Shown in pieces: positions 4,958 through 6,582 of a stretch of DNA of 6,582 bases; position 1 is the first letter of the stretch; each line of letters opens with the position of its first letter. The translations under genes were made by a program, and so were the position numbers. The stretch is from JBOFCO01 sp051646105 (GTDB taxonomy: Bacteria; Pseudomonadota; Alphaproteobacteria; Rhodobacterales; Rhodobacteraceae). A model generated the notes under the pieces. That model did not search any database. It was not told the DNA's origin and worked only from the letters and a program-made list of their open reading frames with translations. The DNA lies in assembly GCA_051646105.1 (NCBI GenBank), contig JBOFCO010000139.1, positions 1-6,582 of the forward strand. Direction: 5' to 3'.

Positions 4958-5832
4958 CTGCGACCCCGTTGCCATGCATCGGATCGGATGTTCAACCAGT
5001 TTGCGAGGAAAACAAGAGTGCCGCCTGCCAGAACGGCAAGGCTAATGGGTTCATCGTAGAGACTGGCCCCCACAATTGCAATCAGCGGCAGTCGGGCAAA
5101 ATCGACCGGCACGACGATGCTGGCTGGCGCAAGGGCAAGCGCCTTGGTCAGGCACAGATGGGCAATGATGCCCGCGGCGCCGATCACCGTCAGCCATGGC
5201 AGGGATGCCCCTGTGGGCCAGGTAATCTGCCCATCCCAGCCCGCGGCCACAAAGCCAAGCGCCGCCTGCATCAACGTCAGCCAGAACAGGATCGAGGTGA
5301 TGCTTTCACCGCGCGTCAGCCGCTTGGTCAGGATCGCGCTGCAGGCAAAGCACAGGGCTGAGCCGGCCGCCGCCAGCATACCGGGGTCAAGCGCGCTGAA
5401 GTCCGGGCGCGCGACGAGCATGGCCCCGGCAAAGCCGATCAGCGCGGCCAGAATCTTGAAGCGGGTCAGCCGCTCTCCCAGAAACAGCGGTGACAGCAGG
5501 ATCACCCAGATGGGAGAGGTGAACTCCAGCGCGAAGACCTGTGCCAGCGGAATCGCGGTCAGGGACCAGAACCACAGGTTCTGCCCGGTGAAATGCACGA
5601 CATTGCGCATCAGATGCTGTGGCAGGTTTGCCCGCCGCACGGTGCCCAGTTGCCCAGCAACCCCCGCGACCGTCACGACCAGACCGAAGCCGATGACCGA
5701 CCGCCACAGCATCACCTCGAATGTGTCGTGCAATTCGGCTACCTCGCGCCCGGCAATGGCCATGGCGGTGAAGGACAGGATGGAGCCGACCATCCATGTT
5801 GCGGCGGCGAGGGGGCGATAGCTCTGCGTCAT
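4951..5832 (-). CDS. DMT-superfamily permease with two EamA domains
   Basis: This 293-residue inner membrane protein has about ten hydrophobic segments, near residues 11-28, 38-57, 78-95, 97-118, 124-142, 150-168, 178-197, 211-229, 234-255 and 262-281. This is the standard EamA layout of two five-helix repeats. Each repeat carries a recognisable fourth-helix region: PLAQVFALEFTSPIWV (95-110), closed by LGERLT, and ALAPASIVVPVDFARLPLIAI (233-253), closed by DEPIS. Such permeases export or import metabolites, but substrates differ widely and cannot be read from sequence. The start is fixed by AAGGAG (5840-5845) seven bases before the ATG. The frame stays open upstream to 6396, but that part lies antisense to the divergent LtrA gene and is not hydrophobic. 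The stop codon lies inside the inverted repeat before the FadL-like gene. Confidence 0.93.
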   Translation of the reverse strand: MTQSYRPLAAATWMVGSILSFTAMAIAGREVAELHDTFEVMLWRSVIGFGLVVTVAGVAGQLGTVRRANLPQHLMRNVVHFTGQNLWFWSLTAIPLAQVFALEFTSPIWVILLSPLFLGERLTRFKILAALIGFAGAMLVARPDFSALDPGMLAAAGSALCFACSAILTKRLTRGESITSILFWLTLMQAALGFVAAGWDGQITWPTGASLPWLTVIGAAGIIAHLCLTKALALAPASIVVPVDFARLPLIAIVGASLYDEPISLAVLAGGTLVFLANWLNIRSDAWQRGRSS

Positions 5833-5925
5833 CCGGGCACTCCTTGCCGCAGTCGTGACGGCGCTTGCAGCACTTGTCCACCCCCGATAGCCTTGCGCGG
5901 GAATGAGGATTTCGCCGGAGGCAGG
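5833..5925. promoter_or_regulatory. Divergent intergenic region between the DMT permease and the LtrA-family gene
   Basis: These 93 bases must hold the start signals for both genes. For the plus-strand gene, TTGCAG (5865-5870) and TAGCCT (5888-5893), 17 bases apart, could be weak -35 and -10 boxes. GGAGG (5917-5921) is its ribosome site, four bases from the ATG. For the minus strand only the AAGGAG ribosome site is convincing. Confidence 0.35.
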
Positions 5926-6582
5926 ATGATCCGCCCACTTTTGCGCGCCAGCGACAACCGCGTCGGATTTGCCGAGCTGTTTTATGACCTTGTATTCGTA
6001 TTTGCGATCACGCAGGTCAGCCATCTGTTGCTGCATCATTATAATGCGGCCGGCGCCATCGAAACCGCGCTGATCTTTCTGGCGATCTGGTGGGTCTGGA
6101 TCTACACCACCTGGGTTCTGAACCGCCTTGACCCGGAAAGAACCGCCGTCCGTGCGCTGCTGTTCGGCCTGATGGGGGCGGGGCTTTTCCTGTCGATGTC
6201 GATTCCGCAGGCCTTTGGTGAGCGCGGTCTGGTCTTTGCCCTTGCCTTTGTCGCCATGCAGACGGGGCGGACCGGCTTCATGTTCGTCGCGGCAAAAGGC
6301 GATGCTCTGTTGCGCAGCACCTATCTGCGCATCCTGATCTGGTTCTGTGCTTCGGCGGTATTCTGGATTGCGGGAGGGCTGGCCGATCCGCATCACGGCC
6401 GGTTGCCGCTATGGGGCATCGCGCTGGCCATTGAATATGCCGGGCCGCTGACCGGGGTTTACGTTCCGGGCCTTGGCCGCGACACGACCGGCAACTGGAC
6501 GGTAAAGGGCGGCCATATTGCCGAGCGCTGCGGGCTGTTCGTCATCATCTGTCTGGGCGAGACGCTGCTGGTTTCCGGCGCG
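5926..6582 (+). CDS. Low temperature requirement protein A (LtrA) family membrane protein, 3' truncated by window
   Basis: An open frame of 219 codons runs from ATG 5926 to the last base without a stop, so the gene continues beyond the window; family members are usually near 360-400 residues. The N-terminus carries the family hallmark FAELFYDLVFVFAITQVSH (residues 15-33), and the second hallmark GHIAERCGLFVIICLGET is at 196-213. Several hydrophobic helices lie between (for example around 18-36, 46-66 and 79-95), so it is an inner membrane protein. The family is named after a Listeria locus needed for growth in the cold; its biochemical role is unknown. GGAGG (5917-5921) sits four bases before the start, a little close. 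The gene diverges from the DMT permease; whether they share a role is not shown. Confidence 0.9.
   Translation, partial: MIRPLLRASDNRVGFAELFYDLVFVFAITQVSHLLLHHYNAAGAIETALIFLAIWWVWIYTTWVLNRLDPERTAVRALLFGLMGAGLFLSMSIPQAFGERGLVFALAFVAMQTGRTGFMFVAAKGDALLRSTYLRILIWFCASAVFWIAGGLADPHHGRLPLWGIALAIEYAGPLTGVYVPGLGRDTTGNWTVKGGHIAERCGLFVIICLGETLLVSGA

Noticed and set aside
5833..6396. N-terminal extension of the DMT permease by 188 residues
   Set aside because: The extension is hydrophilic, lies antisense to the LtrA-family gene, and a good AAGGAG ribosome site marks the start at 5832.
1..6582. A new defence, mobile or secondary-metabolite system
   Set aside because: All genes match housekeeping, transport or regulatory families, base composition looks even, and there are no integrase, transposase, direct-repeat ends or CRISPR-like repeats.

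Overview
The window looks like an ordinary chromosomal segment of a GC-rich alphaproteobacterium, most likely a Rhodobacteraceae/Paracoccaceae member (Rhodobacter/Paracoccus-like). This is judged from the GC-rich codon use, the style of the short FadL-like outer membrane protein, the MetA type and the protein sequences overall. No rRNA, tRNA, CRISPR array, insertion sequence or phage gene is visible. Six genes plus the tail of a seventh fill nearly all the DNA, and no gene-free stretch exceeds about 130 bases.

Layout, left to right. (1) The last 39 codons of a plus-strand gene, probably the TOBE domain of an ABC-transporter ATPase. (2) A strong stem-loop that can end transcription from both sides. 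(3) A minus-strand pair, ppk2 then a TetR-family regulator, overlapping by 8 bp and preceded by a plausible promoter. (4) metA on the minus strand, with an uncharacterised P-loop ATPase 46 bp upstream of it as a likely operon partner. (5) A minus-strand FadL/OMPP1-type outer membrane protein with signal peptide, promoter and a textbook terminator. (6) A minus-strand EamA/DMT inner-membrane transporter. (7) A divergent plus-strand LtrA-family membrane protein that is cut by the window end.

Working together: MetA starts methionine synthesis by activating homoserine. A Glu at the acyl-donor position predicts acetyl-CoA rather than succinyl-CoA as donor. PPK2 handles polyphosphate and nucleotide phosphates, and the TetR protein is translationally tied to it. 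The FadL-like protein and the DMT permease are envelope transporters with no shared substrate that the sequence reveals.

No clearly new multi-gene system is present. The items most worth a second look are the P-loop ATPase next to metA, the ppk2-tetR coupling, and a compound inverted repeat (half-site CGTAAC/GTTACG) that abuts the -35 box of the FadL-like gene and contains the stop codon of the DMT gene. All calls are from reading the sequence; no database search was possible.
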